A stretch of DNA of 64,000 nucleotides from Lutibacter sp. (GCF_021647475.1 NZ_JAKIUR010000005.1:1-64000); one strand, 5' to 3'; positions 16,944-25,941 are shown, counted from the first letter of the stretch. Translations and numbers: made by a program. The notes: generated from the letters alone by a model not told the origin.

Positions 16944-16974
16944 TTTGATAAACAAGAATTTATTTGTAGATTTG
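16944..16974 (+). promoter_or_regulatory. Promoter of the str-S10-spc-alpha operon
   Basis: TTTG at 16944-16947, 19 bases, then TAGATTTG at 16967-16974: a full match to the Bacteroidota primary-sigma consensus (TTTG-N19-TAnnTTTG). It lies 57 bp upstream of rpsL, leaving a leader of about 50 nt. Confidence 0.75.
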
Positions 16975-17031
16975 CAAACTCTTAGAAAAGAGCTAAATAA
17001 ATTTAAAAGTAATTAATAACAAAATTTTAGT

Positions 17032-17406
17032 ATGCCAACAATTTCGCAATTAGTACGAAAAGGAAGAACCAAAATAACTAAGAAGAGTAAATCGGCTGCT
17101 TTAAATTCTTGTCCTCAAAGACGAGGAGTGTGTACACGTGTATATACTACAACACCAAAAAAACCAAACTCAGCAATGCGTAAAGTAGCAAGGGTAAGGT
17201 TAACAAATGGTAATGAAGTAAATGCCTACATTCCGGGTGAAGGACATAATTTACAAGAGCATTCGATAGTATTAGTTAGAGGTGGAAGGGTTAAAGATTT
17301 ACCAGGAGTTAGGTATCATATTGTTCGTGGAGCATTAGATACAGCAGGTGTTGAAGGAAGAACTCAACGTCGATCTAAATATGGTACAAAAGCCCCAAAA
17401 AAGTAA
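17032..17406 (+). CDS. rpsL: 30S ribosomal protein S12 (uS12)
   Basis: At 124 residues this is the usual length. S12 sits at the decoding centre and monitors codon-anticodon pairing. The motifs TTPKKPNSAMRKVARVRL and GGRVKDLPGVRYH are visible. Both lysines changed in classical streptomycin-resistant mutants (equivalents of E. coli Lys42/43 and Lys87/88) are present, so this allele looks wild type. It is the first gene of the operon, 23 bp before rpsG. Confidence 0.98.
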   Translation: MPTISQLVRKGRTKITKKSKSAALNSCPQRRGVCTRVYTTTPKKPNSAMRKVARVRLTNGNEVNAYIPGEGHNLQEHSIVLVRGGRVKDLPGVRYHIVRGALDTAGVEGRTQRRSKYGTKAPKK

Positions 17407-17429
17407 TTTAAAAACTTTAATGTAAAGAG

Positions 17430-17906
17430 ATGAGAAAAAGGAAAGCGAAAAAAAGAGTTCTTTTACCAGATCCAAAATTTAATGATCAGTTAGTAACGCG
17501 TTTTGTGAACAACTTAATGTGGGATGGTAAAAAATCAGTAGCTTTTAAAGTATTCTATGATGCATTGGATATTGTAGAACAGAAAAAACAAGACGAAGAA
17601 AAATCAAGCCTTGAAATTTGGAAAGATGCTTTAAGTAATGTAATGCCACAAGTAGAAGTTAGAAGTAGAAGAATTGGTGGAGCTACATTTCAAATACCAG
17701 CACAAATTAGACCAGATAGAAAAGTTTCTATTGCTATTAAATGGCTAATTACCTATTCAAGAAAAAGAAATGAAAAATCTATGGCTCAGCGTTTAGGTGC
17801 TGAAATACTTGCTGCTGCAAAAGAAGAAGGTGCTGCAGTTAAGAAAAGAGTAGATGTGCATAAAATGGCTGACGCTAATAAAGCATTCTCCCACCTTAGA
17901 TTTTAA
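17430..17906 (+). CDS. rpsG: 30S ribosomal protein S7 (uS7)
   Basis: 158 residues, normal length. S7 is the primary assembly protein of the 30S head and contacts the E-site tRNA. Its N-terminus MRKRKAKKRVLLPDPKFND and central GGATFQIP motif are diagnostic. It lies between rpsL and fusA with 13 bp to fusA. S7 is the known autoregulator of str operons in E. coli; no obvious S7-binding structure is visible in the 23-bp rpsL-rpsG gap here. Confidence 0.98.
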   Translation: MRKRKAKKRVLLPDPKFNDQLVTRFVNNLMWDGKKSVAFKVFYDALDIVEQKKQDEEKSSLEIWKDALSNVMPQVEVRSRRIGGATFQIPAQIRPDRKVSIAIKWLITYSRKRNEKSMAQRLGAEILAAAKEEGAAVKKRVDVHKMADANKAFSHLRF

Positions 17907-17919
17907 ATGAAGTAAGAAA

Positions 17920-20010
17920 ATGGCAAGAGATTTAAAATATACAAGAAATATAGGAATTGCGGCTCATATTGATGCAGGTAAAACTACTTGTACCGAGCGA
18001 ATTTTATATTACACCGGTGTTTCACATAAAATAGGTGAAGTTCATGATGGCGCTGCTACAATGGACTGGATGGCACAAGAGCAAGAAAGAGGAATTACCA
18101 TTACTTCAGCTGCAACTCATTGCATTTGGCCTTATAGAGGTCAAAAATATAATGTTAATATTATTGACACTCCTGGTCACGTTGATTTCACAGTAGAAGT
18201 TGAACGTTCTTTAAGAGTTTTAGATGGTATGGTAGCTTTGTTTAGTGCCGTTGATGGTGTTGAACCTCAATCTGAAACGGTTTGGAGACAAGCAGATAAA
18301 TATAAAGTACCAAGAATTGGATTTGTAAACAAAATGGATCGTCAAGGTTCCGATTTTTTTAATGTTTGTACGCAAGTTAAAGAAATGTTAGGAGGGAACC
18401 CTGTCCCCTTGCAAATTCCAATTGGAGATGAAGATGAGTTTAAGGGAGTAGTTGATCTAATTTCAAAGAAAGCAATTATTTGGAATGAGGAAGATATGGG
18501 AATGACCTTTGAGGAAATTGAAATCCCTGAAGAATTAGTTGATGAAGTTAATACGCGTCGTGCAGAATTAGTAGAAGCTGTAGCTGAATATGATGAAGAA
18601 TTATTAGAAAAATTCTTTGAAGATGAAGATTCAATTACTGAAGACGAAATAATTGCTGCATTACGTGCTGCAACTATTGATATGTCTATTATTCCAATGT
18701 TGTGTGGTTCAGCCTTTAAAAATAAAGGAGTTCAAACGATGTTAGATGCGGTAATGAGATATTTACCATCACCACTTGATATTGAGGCAATTGAAGGTGT
18801 CGATCCAGATTCTGGAGAACCAGCTTTTAGAAAACCTAATGTAAACGAACCTTTTTCGGCATTAGCTTTTAAAATTGCAACGGATCCATTTGTGGGTAGG
18901 TTGGCATTTTTTAGAGCCTATTCAGGATATTTAGATGCAGGTTCTTATGTGTTAAATGTACGTTCAGGTAAAAAAGAACGTATTTCAAGAATATACCAAA
19001 TGCACTCTAATAAACAAGAACCAATTTCAAGAATTGAAGCGGGTGATATTGGAGCTGCAGTAGGGTTTAAAGATATTAAAACAGGAGATACAATGTCCGA
19101 TTTAAAACATCCTATTGTTTTAGAATCTATGACATTTCCTGAGCCAGTAATTGGTATTGCTGTTGAGCCAAAAACTAAAGCTGATGTTGATAAGTTAGGA
19201 ATGGCTTTAAATAAATTAGCTGAAGAAGATCCAACATTTGTGGTTAAAACCGATGAAGCTTCTGGTCAAACAATTATTTCTGGAATGGGTGAATTACACC
19301 TTGAAATTTTAGTTGATCGTTTAAAACGAGAATTTAAAGTTGAAGTGAATGAAGGTCAACCACAAGTTGAATATAAAGAAGCAATTACTGCAAAAACAGA
19401 TCATCGTGAAGTTTATAAAAAGCAATCTGGTGGACGTGGTAAATTTGCTGATATCAAGTTTATTATGGAGCCTGTTGAAGGTGAAGAAACTGGATTAGTA
19501 TTTGAGAATAAGATTAAAGGTGGTAATGTGCCAAAAGAATTTATTCCTTCTATTGAAAAAGGATTTAAGGCTGCAATGAAAAACGGACCTTTAGCAGGTT
19601 ACGAAATGGATAGTATGAAGATAACTTTATATGATGGTTCTTTCCACGCAGTGGATTCTGATCAATTATCTTTTGAATTAGCTGCAAAAATGGGATACAA
19701 AGCAGCAGCAAAAGCTGCGAAGGCGGTTATTCTTGAGCCAATTATGAAGTTAGAAGTTGTTACTCCTGAAATAAATATGGGTGATATTGTAGGTGATTTA
19801 AACCGTAGAAGAGGTCAAGTTCATGCAATGGATGATAGATCTGGAGCCAAAGTTGTAAAAGCAACCGTTCCTTTATCTGAAATGTTTGGTTATGTTACAA
19901 CATTAAGAACATTATCATCTGGTAGAGCTACATCATCAATGGAATTTTCACATTATGCTGAAACACCATCAAATATAGCTGAAGAAGTAATAGCAAAAGC
20001 AAAAGGTTAA
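17920..20010 (+). CDS. fusA: Translation elongation factor G
   Basis: 696 residues. It is a translocase GTPase with G1 AHIDAGKTTCTERIL, switch II DTPGHVDF and G4 NKMD. Domains II-V follow, with the domain IV loop region KADIKFIM/GGNVPKEFIPSIEKG and the C-terminal EF-G fold (MGDIVGDLNRRRGQVHAMDD). It promotes tRNA/mRNA translocation in the cytoplasm. tuf does not follow it, unlike in E. coli; rpsJ comes directly after 17 bp, as in other Bacteroidota. Confidence 0.98.
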   Translation: MARDLKYTRNIGIAAHIDAGKTTCTERILYYTGVSHKIGEVHDGAATMDWMAQEQERGITITSAATHCIWPYRGQKYNVNIIDTPGHVDFTVEVERSLRVLDGMVALFSAVDGVEPQSETVWRQADKYKVPRIGFVNKMDRQGSDFFNVCTQVKEMLGGNPVPLQIPIGDEDEFKGVVDLISKKAIIWNEEDMGMTFEEIEIPEELVDEVNTRRAELVEAVAEYDEELLEKFFEDEDSITEDEIIAALRAATIDMSIIPMLCGSAFKNKGVQTMLDAVMRYLPSPLDIEAIEGVDPDSGEPAFRKPNVNEPFSALAFKIATDPFVGRLAFFRAYSGYLDAGSYVLNVRSGKKERISRIYQMHSNKQEPISRIEAGDIGAAVGFKDIKTGDTMSDLKHPIVLESMTFPEPVIGIAVEPKTKADVDKLGMALNKLAEEDPTFVVKTDEASGQTIISGMGELHLEILVDRLKREFKVEVNEGQPQVEYKEAITAKTDHREVYKKQSGGRGKFADIKFIMEPVEGEETGLVFENKIKGGNVPKEFIPSIEKGFKAAMKNGPLAGYEMDSMKITLYDGSFHAVDSDQLSFELAAKMGYKAAAKAAKAVILEPIMKLEVVTPEINMGDIVGDLNRRRGQVHAMDDRSGAKVVKATVPLSEMFGYVTTLRTLSSGRATSSMEFSHYAETPSNIAEEVIAKAKG

Positions 20011-20027
20011 TCTCTAAATTATTAACG

Positions 20028-20333
20028 ATGAGTCAAAAAATTAGAATAAAATTAAAATCATACGATTACAATTTAGTAGATAAATCTGCTGAAAAAATTG
20101 TAAAAACAGTAAAAAGTACAGGAGCAGTGGTAACCGGACCAATTCCTTTACCAACTCATAAAAAGATTTTTACTGTATTACGTTCACCACACGTAAATAA
20201 AAAATCTAGAGAACAATTTCAATTATGTGCTTATAAACGTTTGTTAGACATTTATAGTTCATCATCAAAAACAATTGATGCTTTAATGAAATTGGAATTG
20301 CCAAGTGGAGTTGAAGTAGAAATTAAAGTTTAA
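20028..20333 (+). CDS. rpsJ: 30S ribosomal protein S10 (uS10 / NusE)
   Basis: 101 residues; MSQKIRIKLKSYDYNLVDKS and GPIPLPTHKKIFTVLRSPHV are diagnostic. It is a 30S head protein and also NusE, the transcription-antitermination partner of NusB/NusG. That is notable because an intrinsic-terminator-like hairpin lies directly downstream (20410-20441), before rplC. Confidence 0.98.
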   Translation: MSQKIRIKLKSYDYNLVDKSAEKIVKTVKSTGAVVTGPIPLPTHKKIFTVLRSPHVNKKSREQFQLCAYKRLLDIYSSSSKTIDALMKLELPSGVEVEIKV

Positions 20334-20343
20334 GTACTTTAAA

Positions 20344-20441
20344 CATCGAAATTGAAATTTCGGTGACTTGTCCGGAGCGATTGACGAAGGAAAAACGTAA
20401 GAATACATTCAGGGTTGAAGTATTTTTGACCCTGTTTTTTT
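20344..20441 (+). promoter_or_regulatory. Candidate structured leader/attenuator between rpsJ and rplC
   Basis: The 150-bp gap is by far the longest in the operon. It contains a hairpin at 20344-20365 (CATCGAAATT paired with AATTTCGGTG) and a GC-richer middle stretch CTTGTCCGGAGCGATTGACG. A terminator-like stem CAGGGT/ACCCTG at 20410-20434 follows, trailed by seven T. This arrangement could attenuate expression of rplC and downstream genes. The binding ligand (L3, L4 or another r-protein) is not known from the sequence. Confidence 0.6.
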
Positions 20442-20483
20442 GAAATAAAAATAGAATAATAATAAATTAATTAATTAATAAAC

Positions 20484-21101
20484 ATGTCTGGGTTAATAGG
20501 AAGAAAAATCGGAATGACCAGTTTATATGACGAAAGTGGTAAAAACATACCATGTACCGTTATAGAAGCAGGTCCTTGTGTAGTTACCCAAGTCAGAACC
20601 GAAGAAGTAGATGGGTATAAAGCCCTTCAACTTGGTTTCGATGACAAAAAAGCAAAAAGCTCAAATAAAGCTTTAGATGGTCACTTTAAAAAGGCCGGAA
20701 CCAATGCTAAAAGAAAAGTTGTCGAATTTCAAGGTTTTGATGAGGAACACAAATTAGGAGATCAAATAACTGTTGAACTTTTTACTGAAGGAGAATTTGT
20801 TGATGTATCAGCAACTTCAAAAGGTAAAGGTTTTCAAGGGGTAGTTAAACGTCACGGATTTGCTGGTGTAGGCCAAGCAACTCACGGCCAACATAACCGT
20901 TTAAGAGCACCAGGGTCAATTGGTGCAGCATCTTATCCAGCTAGAGTATTCAAAGGAATGCGAATGGCAGGAAGAATGGGAGGAAGCAAAGTTACAGTTC
21001 AAAATTTAAGAGTTTTAAAAGTAGTTGCTGAAAAGAATCTACTTGTGGTTAAAGGAGCAATTCCTGGTCATAAAAACGCTTATGTAATTATTCAGAAATA
21101 A
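20484..21101 (+). CDS. rplC: 50S ribosomal protein L3 (uL3)
   Basis: 205 residues. MSGLIGRKIGMTSLYDESG and the tip motif RHGFAGVGQATHGQHN are diagnostic. It is an early-assembly 50S protein that reaches the peptidyl-transferase centre. The last base of its stop codon is the first base of the rplD start (overlap TAATG), so L3 and L4 are translationally coupled. It follows the candidate attenuator, so it would be the first gene under that control. Confidence 0.98.
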   Translation: MSGLIGRKIGMTSLYDESGKNIPCTVIEAGPCVVTQVRTEEVDGYKALQLGFDDKKAKSSNKALDGHFKKAGTNAKRKVVEFQGFDEEHKLGDQITVELFTEGEFVDVSATSKGKGFQGVVKRHGFAGVGQATHGQHNRLRAPGSIGAASYPARVFKGMRMAGRMGGSKVTVQNLRVLKVVAEKNLLVVKGAIPGHKNAYVIIQK

Positions 21102-21730
21102 TGAAAGTAGCAGTTTTAGACATACAAGGAAAAGATACAGGAAGAAAAGTTGAACTTTCTGATACTGTATATAATATTGAACCAAATAATCATGCCGTTT
21201 ACTTAGATGTAAAACAATATTTAGCTAATAAACGACAAGGAACTCATAAAGCTAAAGAAAGAGCTGATATTTCAGGTAGTACTCGAAAAATTAAAAAACA
21301 AAAAGGTACTGGTACCGCTAGAGCAGGTAGTATTAAATCTCCTATATTTAGAGGTGGAGGTCGAGTTTTTGGCCCAAGACCTAGAGATTACTCTTTTAAA
21401 TTAAATAAAAATTTAAAAAGATTAGCTCGTAGATCTGCCTTAAGTATTCAAGCAAAAGAGAACAATATTTTAGTAGTAGAAGATTTCAGTTTTGAAGCTC
21501 CAAAAACTAAAAATATTACTAGTGTTTTAAAGGCTTTAGGAGTAGAAAACAAAAAATCATTATTTGTGTTGGCTGAACCAAATAATAATGTATATTTGTC
21601 ATCGCGCAATTTAAAAAGTGTTAAAATTGTAATGAATACAGGATTAAGTACTTACGAATTGTTAAATGCAAATAAAATAATTTTTTCCGAAAGTTCTTTA
21701 GAAGGAATTGAATCTAATTTAACTAAATAG
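21101..21730 (+). CDS. rplD: 50S ribosomal protein L4 (uL4)
   Basis: 209 residues, with the extended loop KQKGTGTARAGSIKSPIFRG that lines the exit tunnel. L4 is the autoregulator of the S10 operon in gamma-proteobacteria. Whether it binds the rpsJ-rplC leader here is untested. It is coupled to rplC and lies 10 bp before rplW. Confidence 0.98.
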   Translation: MKVAVLDIQGKDTGRKVELSDTVYNIEPNNHAVYLDVKQYLANKRQGTHKAKERADISGSTRKIKKQKGTGTARAGSIKSPIFRGGGRVFGPRPRDYSFKLNKNLKRLARRSALSIQAKENNILVVEDFSFEAPKTKNITSVLKALGVENKKSLFVLAEPNNNVYLSSRNLKSVKIVMNTGLSTYELLNANKIIFSESSLEGIESNLTK

Positions 21731-21740
21731 GTAACCCAAA

Positions 21741-22031
21741 ATGAGTATTTTAATTAAACCTATTATAACAGAAAAAGCAACAAGTGATAGCGAATTATTT
21801 AATCGTTATGCATTTGTAGTTGATAAAAAAGCGAACAAGCTTGAAATTAGAAATGCCATAGAAGAAGTTTATGGGGTTGCAATTGAAAGTGTGAAAACTA
21901 TGAATTATCCAATGCAAAGAAAGTCTAAATACACTAAAAATGGTGTTGTTCAAGCTAAAGTTGGTGGATATAAAAAAGCAATAGTTCAGTTAGCAGAAGG
22001 AGATAATATTGATTTTTATAGCAATATCTAA
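21741..22031 (+). CDS. rplW: 50S ribosomal protein L23 (uL23)
   Basis: 96 residues, usual size; MSILIKPIITEKATSDSE is the family start. L23 sits at the tunnel exit and docks trigger factor and SRP. The C-terminal part (RKSKYTKNGVVQAKVGGYKK) is the rRNA-binding loop. It is 11 bp before rplB. Confidence 0.97.
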   Translation: MSILIKPIITEKATSDSELFNRYAFVVDKKANKLEIRNAIEEVYGVAIESVKTMNYPMQRKSKYTKNGVVQAKVGGYKKAIVQLAEGDNIDFYSNI

Positions 22032-22042
22032 GAAAAGATAAA

Positions 22043-22867
22043 ATGTCAGTTAGAAAATTAAAACCAATAACACCAGGTCAGCGTTTTAGAGTAGTAAATG
22101 GCTTCGACACTATTACTACTGATAAGCCGGAGAAAAGTTTATTAGCTCCGAATAAAAGATCTGGAGGTCGAAACAACAGAGGGAAAATGACTATGCGCTA
22201 CATAGGTGGTGGTCATAAAAAACAATATCGTATTATCGATTTTAAAAGAGATAAAAACGGTGTTCCTGCAACTATTAAAAGTATAGAGTACGATCCAAAT
22301 CGTACTGCGTTTATAGCTCTTTTACATTATGTAGATGGAGCTAAAAGATACATAATAGCACAAGCGGGTTTAAAAGTTGGTCAACAAGTGATTTCAGGTG
22401 AAGGAGCTACTCCTGATGTGGGAAATACAATGTTGTTGAGCAAAATTCCTTTAGGAACCACAATTTCTTGTATTGAGTTACATCCAGGTCAAGGAGCAGT
22501 TATTGCTCGTAGTGCTGGTTCGTTTGCTCAATTAATGGCAAGAGATGGAAAATACGCAACTATTAAATTGCCTTCAGGTGAAACTAGATTAATTTTAGTT
22601 ACATGTGTGGCAACTATTGGAGCGGTGTCAAACTCTGATCATCAATTATTAGTTTCAGGTAAAGCTGGTAGATCTCGTTGGTTAGGTAGAAGACCTAGAA
22701 CTAGAGCAGTTGTAATGAATCCTGTAGATCATCCAATGGGTGGTGGAGAAGGTCGTTCTTCTGGAGGACATCCAAGATCAAGAAATGGAATTCCTGCAAA
22801 AGGATTCAAAACTAGATCTAAAGTTAAAGCGAGTAATAAATATATTATAGAACGTAGAAAAAAATAA
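22043..22867 (+). CDS. rplB: 50S ribosomal protein L2 (uL2)
   Basis: 274 residues. It binds 23S rRNA near the peptidyl-transferase centre and is needed for subunit association. GRNNRGKMTMRYIGGGHKK and the C-terminal NPVDHPMGGGEGRSSGGHP (with the conserved His of the MNPVDHP motif) are clear. It is 7 bp before rpsS. Confidence 0.98.
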   Translation: MSVRKLKPITPGQRFRVVNGFDTITTDKPEKSLLAPNKRSGGRNNRGKMTMRYIGGGHKKQYRIIDFKRDKNGVPATIKSIEYDPNRTAFIALLHYVDGAKRYIIAQAGLKVGQQVISGEGATPDVGNTMLLSKIPLGTTISCIELHPGQGAVIARSAGSFAQLMARDGKYATIKLPSGETRLILVTCVATIGAVSNSDHQLLVSGKAGRSRWLGRRPRTRAVVMNPVDHPMGGGEGRSSGGHPRSRNGIPAKGFKTRSKVKASNKYIIERRKK

Positions 22868-22874
22868 TTAAGAT

Positions 22875-23153
22875 ATGGCACGTTCATTAAAAAAAGGACC
22901 TTACGTTTTTTATAAACTTGATAAAAAAGTTCAAAGAAATATAGAGTCAGGAAAAAAATCAGTAATCAAAACATGGTCAAGAGCCTCAATGATTACTCCA
23001 GATTTTGTAGGACAAACAATTGCTGTTCATAACGGTCGTCAGTTTGTACCAGTTTATGTTACAGAAAACATGGTAGGTCATAAATTAGGGGAATTTTCAC
23101 CAACACGTTCGTATAGAGGACACGCTGGTGCTAAAAATAAAGGCAAAAAATAG
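22875..23153 (+). CDS. rpsS: 30S ribosomal protein S19 (uS19)
   Basis: 92 residues; MARSLKKGPYVFYKLDKKV and the C-terminal GHKLGEFSPTRSYRGHAG are diagnostic. It is a head protein contacting S13 and the A-site tRNA. It is 9 bp before rplV. Confidence 0.98.
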   Translation: MARSLKKGPYVFYKLDKKVQRNIESGKKSVIKTWSRASMITPDFVGQTIAVHNGRQFVPVYVTENMVGHKLGEFSPTRSYRGHAGAKNKGKK

Positions 23154-23162
23154 TAGGAAATC

Positions 23163-23567
23163 ATGGGAGTTCGAAAAAAAATAAGAGCAAATCAAATAAA
23201 AGAGGAGAAAAAGCAATTAGCTTTTGCTAAGCTTACAGGTTGTCCTACATCACCAAGAAAAATGCGTTTGGTTGCAGATTTAATTAGAGGAGTTGAAGTT
23301 GAAAAAGCACTTCAAGTTTTGAAATTTAATGTTAAAGAAGCATCTATTAATCTTGAAAAATTATTATTAAGTGCTATTGCAAATTGGCAAGCGAAAAATG
23401 AAGATTCAAATATTGAGGATGCAGGACTTTTTGTTAAAGAAATTTTTGTAGATAGTGCAAGTATGTTAAAAAGATTAAGACCAGCTCCACAAGGTAGAGC
23501 ACACAGAATTAGAAAACGTTCTAATCATGTAACCTTAATCTTAGGAAGTAAAAATGTTAGCAATTAA
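23163..23567 (+). CDS. rplV: 50S ribosomal protein L22 (uL22)
   Basis: 134 residues, slightly longer than the about 110 of E. coli because of an N-terminal basic extension (MGVRKKIRANQIKEEKKQL). The core SPRKMRLVADLIRG and the tunnel hairpin LKRLRPAPQGRAHRIRKRSN are intact. No change typical of macrolide resistance is evident in the hairpin. It is 12 bp before rpsC. Confidence 0.97.
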   Translation: MGVRKKIRANQIKEEKKQLAFAKLTGCPTSPRKMRLVADLIRGVEVEKALQVLKFNVKEASINLEKLLLSAIANWQAKNEDSNIEDAGLFVKEIFVDSASMLKRLRPAPQGRAHRIRKRSNHVTLILGSKNVSN

Positions 23568-23579
23568 TCAGAAGTAGAA

Positions 23580-24308
23580 ATGGGACAAAAAACAAATCCA
23601 ATAGGAAACCGAATAGGAATTATCAGAGGATGGGAATCTAACTGGTATGGAGGAAGAAACTACGGAGATAAAATTGCTGAAGATGATAAAATAAGAAGGT
23701 ATATTTATGCTCGATTATTTAAAGCAAGTGTTTCATCTGTAATTATTGAGCGTACACTTAAACTTGTAACCGTTACTATCACTACTGCTAGACCTGGTAT
23801 TATTATCGGTAAAGGTGGTCAAGAGGTAGACAAGTTAAAAGAAGAACTTAAAAAAATTACAGGAAAAGAAGTACAAATTAATATTTTTGAAATTAAACGT
23901 CCAGAATTAGATGCACGTTTAGTAGCTTCAAGTATTGCTCGTCAAATTGAAAATAGAATTTCATATAGAAGAGCAATTAAAATGGCTATCACTGCAACTA
24001 TGAGAATGAATGCTGAAGGTATTAAAGTTCAAATATCAGGTCGTTTAAATGGTGCAGAAATGGCACGTTCAGAGCACTATAAAGATGGAAGAATTCCTCT
24101 TTCAACTTTTAGAGCAGATATTGATTACGCACTTGTTGAAGCTCATACTACCTACGGTCGATTAGGTGTTAAAGTATGGATTATGAAAGGCGAGGTTTAT
24201 GGTAAGAGAGAATTATCACCATTAGTTGGTTTATCTAAAAAACAAGGTAAATCAGATAGAGGTAGAGGAAACTCAAGACGATCTCAAGCTCCTCGTAGAA
24301 GAAAATAA
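23580..24308 (+). CDS. rpsC: 30S ribosomal protein S3 (uS3)
   Basis: 242 residues. It has an N-terminal KH domain with the GIIIGKGGQEV loop and a C-terminal domain (NAEGIKVQISGRLNGAEMAR). With S4 and S5 it forms the mRNA entry tunnel and has helicase activity in E. coli. The tail is Arg-rich. It is 23 bp before rplP. Confidence 0.98.
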   Translation: MGQKTNPIGNRIGIIRGWESNWYGGRNYGDKIAEDDKIRRYIYARLFKASVSSVIIERTLKLVTVTITTARPGIIIGKGGQEVDKLKEELKKITGKEVQINIFEIKRPELDARLVASSIARQIENRISYRRAIKMAITATMRMNAEGIKVQISGRLNGAEMARSEHYKDGRIPLSTFRADIDYALVEAHTTYGRLGVKVWIMKGEVYGKRELSPLVGLSKKQGKSDRGRGNSRRSQAPRRRK

Positions 24309-24331
24309 ATTTTTAAAATTTAGAAGGTAAA

Positions 24332-24760
24332 ATGTTACAGCCAAAGAGAGTAAAATATCGTAAAGTACAGAAGGGGAAGGGGAATATGAATGGAAACTCA
24401 AATAGAGGACACCGACTTTCTAACGGAATGTTTGGTATCAAATCTTTAGAGCAAAACTTACTTACATCTCGACAAATAGAAGCAGCTCGTATTGCAGCTA
24501 CTAGACATATGAAAAGAGAAGGTCAATTATGGATTAAAATATTTCCAGATAAGCCAATTACCAAAAAACCATTAGAAGTACGTATGGGTAAAGGTAAAGG
24601 GGCTCCTGAATATTTTGTTGCCGTAGTTAAACCAGGAAGAATTCTATTTGAAGTAGGTGGAGTATCAATAGATATAGCAAAAGAAGCTTTACGTTTAGCG
24701 GCACAAAAACTTCCTGTGAAAACAAAGTTTATAATAGCTAGAGATTTTGATAACGCTTAA
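24332..24760 (+). CDS. rplP: 50S ribosomal protein L16 (uL16)
   Basis: 142 residues; MLQPKRVKYRKVQKGKG and the ARHMKREGQ-like segment (ATRHMKREGQLWIKIFPDKP) are diagnostic. It sits near the A-site tRNA elbow and carries the region hydroxylated in some bacteria. It is 15 bp before rpmC. Confidence 0.98.
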   Translation: MLQPKRVKYRKVQKGKGNMNGNSNRGHRLSNGMFGIKSLEQNLLTSRQIEAARIAATRHMKREGQLWIKIFPDKPITKKPLEVRMGKGKGAPEYFVAVVKPGRILFEVGGVSIDIAKEALRLAAQKLPVKTKFIIARDFDNA

Positions 24761-24775
24761 TAACCGATTAAGAAA

Positions 24776-24967
24776 ATGAAACAATCAGAAATTAAACAAT
24801 TATCAACGGAAGAGTTACAAGATAAACTTGGAAGTTTAAAGAAAAGTTATATTGATCTAAAAATGGCTCATACAATTTCACCATTGGAAGTTCCAATGCA
24901 ATTGAGAGTCCTTAGAAGAAATGTAGCCAGAGTTGCTACAGAATTAACTAAAAGAGAATTACAATAA
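24776..24967 (+). CDS. rpmC: 50S ribosomal protein L29 (uL29)
   Basis: 63 residues forming two helices (MKQSEIKQLSTEELQDKL; the second contains LRVLRRNVARVATELTKRE). It lies next to L23 at the tunnel exit and is part of the chaperone/SRP docking site. Normal length and position. Confidence 0.96.
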   Translation: MKQSEIKQLSTEELQDKLGSLKKSYIDLKMAHTISPLEVPMQLRVLRRNVARVATELTKRELQ

Positions 24968-24986
24968 TTGTATTCAGAAGTAAAAG

Positions 24987-25244
24987 ATGGAAAAAAGAAA
25001 TCTTAGAAAAGAAAGAATAGGTGTAGTTTCAAGTAATAAAATGGAAAAATCTATTGTTGTTGCTGAAGTTAAAAAAGTGAAACATCCTATGTACGGAAAA
25101 TTCGTGTTAAGCACTAAAAAATATGTGGCTCACGATGAGAAAAATGATTGCAATATTGGTGATACTGTTAAAATAATGGAAACTCGTCCAATGAGTAAAT
25201 CTAAACGTTGGAGATTAGTAGAAATCCTAGAAAGAGCTAAATAA
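24987..25244 (+). CDS. rpsQ: 30S ribosomal protein S17 (uS17)
   Basis: 85 residues with an OB-fold; RIGVVSSNKMEKSIVV and GDTVKIMETRPMSKSKRWRL are diagnostic. It binds 16S rRNA helices 7 and 11. It ends 2 bp before rplN, so the two are tightly coupled. Confidence 0.97.
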   Translation: MEKRNLRKERIGVVSSNKMEKSIVVAEVKKVKHPMYGKFVLSTKKYVAHDEKNDCNIGDTVKIMETRPMSKSKRWRLVEILERAK

Positions 25245-25246
25245 TT

Positions 25247-25618
25247 ATGTTACAAACAGAATCAAGAATAAGAGTGGCTGATAATACAGGAGCTAAAGAG
25301 GTTTTGATTATCCGCGTTTTAGGAGGTACAAAAAAACGTTATGCTTCCATTGGTGATAAAATAGTTGTATCTATTAAAGATGCTACACCAAATGGAACCG
25401 TTAAAAAAGGACAAGTTTCTAAAGCAGTTGTTGTTAGAACGAAGAAAGAAATTAGAAGAAAAGATGGATCTTATATTAGATTTGATGACAATGCATGCGT
25501 GTTGTTAGATGCTACTTCTGGTGAAATGAAAGGAACACGTGTTTTTGGACCTGTTGCTAGAGAACTTCGTGAAAAACAATTTATGAAAATTGTATCATTA
25601 GCACCTGAAGTGCTTTAA
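25247..25618 (+). CDS. rplN: 50S ribosomal protein L14 (uL14)
   Basis: 123 residues; MLQTESRIRVADNTGAKEVL and GPVARELREKQFMKIVSLAPEVL are diagnostic. It forms inter-subunit bridges and is the binding site of the silencing factor RsfS. Normal length (122-123). Confidence 0.98.
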   Translation: MLQTESRIRVADNTGAKEVLIIRVLGGTKKRYASIGDKIVVSIKDATPNGTVKKGQVSKAVVVRTKKEIRRKDGSYIRFDDNACVLLDATSGEMKGTRVFGPVARELREKQFMKIVSLAPEVL

Positions 25619-25633
25619 TAAAACAGTAAGAAA

Positions 25634-25939
25634 ATGAAGTTAAAGATAAAATCAGGAGATATTGTTAAAGTTATGGCAGGAGACCATAAAGGTGAACAAG
25701 GTAAAGTAGTAGAAGTTTTTATTGATAAAAATAGAGCCATTGTTGAAGGTGTAAATTTAATATCAAAACATACTAAACCAAGTGCTCAAAATCCACAAGG
25801 TGGAATTGTAAAAAAAGAAGCTTCTATCCACATTTCTAACTTAATGTTAGTTGAAAATGGAGAAACCACAAAAGTTAAATACAGAGTGGAAGATGGTAAA
25901 AAAGTTAGGGTTTCAAAAAAATCTGATAAAGTAATTTAG
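25634..25939 (+). CDS. rplX: 50S ribosomal protein L24 (uL24)
   Basis: 101 residues with an N-terminal KOW motif (GDIVKVMAGDHKGEQGKVVE). It is an assembly-initiating protein near the tunnel exit. It is 2 bp before rplE. Confidence 0.97.
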   Translation: MKLKIKSGDIVKVMAGDHKGEQGKVVEVFIDKNRAIVEGVNLISKHTKPSAQNPQGGIVKKEASIHISNLMLVENGETTKVKYRVEDGKKVRVSKKSDKVI

Positions 25940-25941
25940 AT

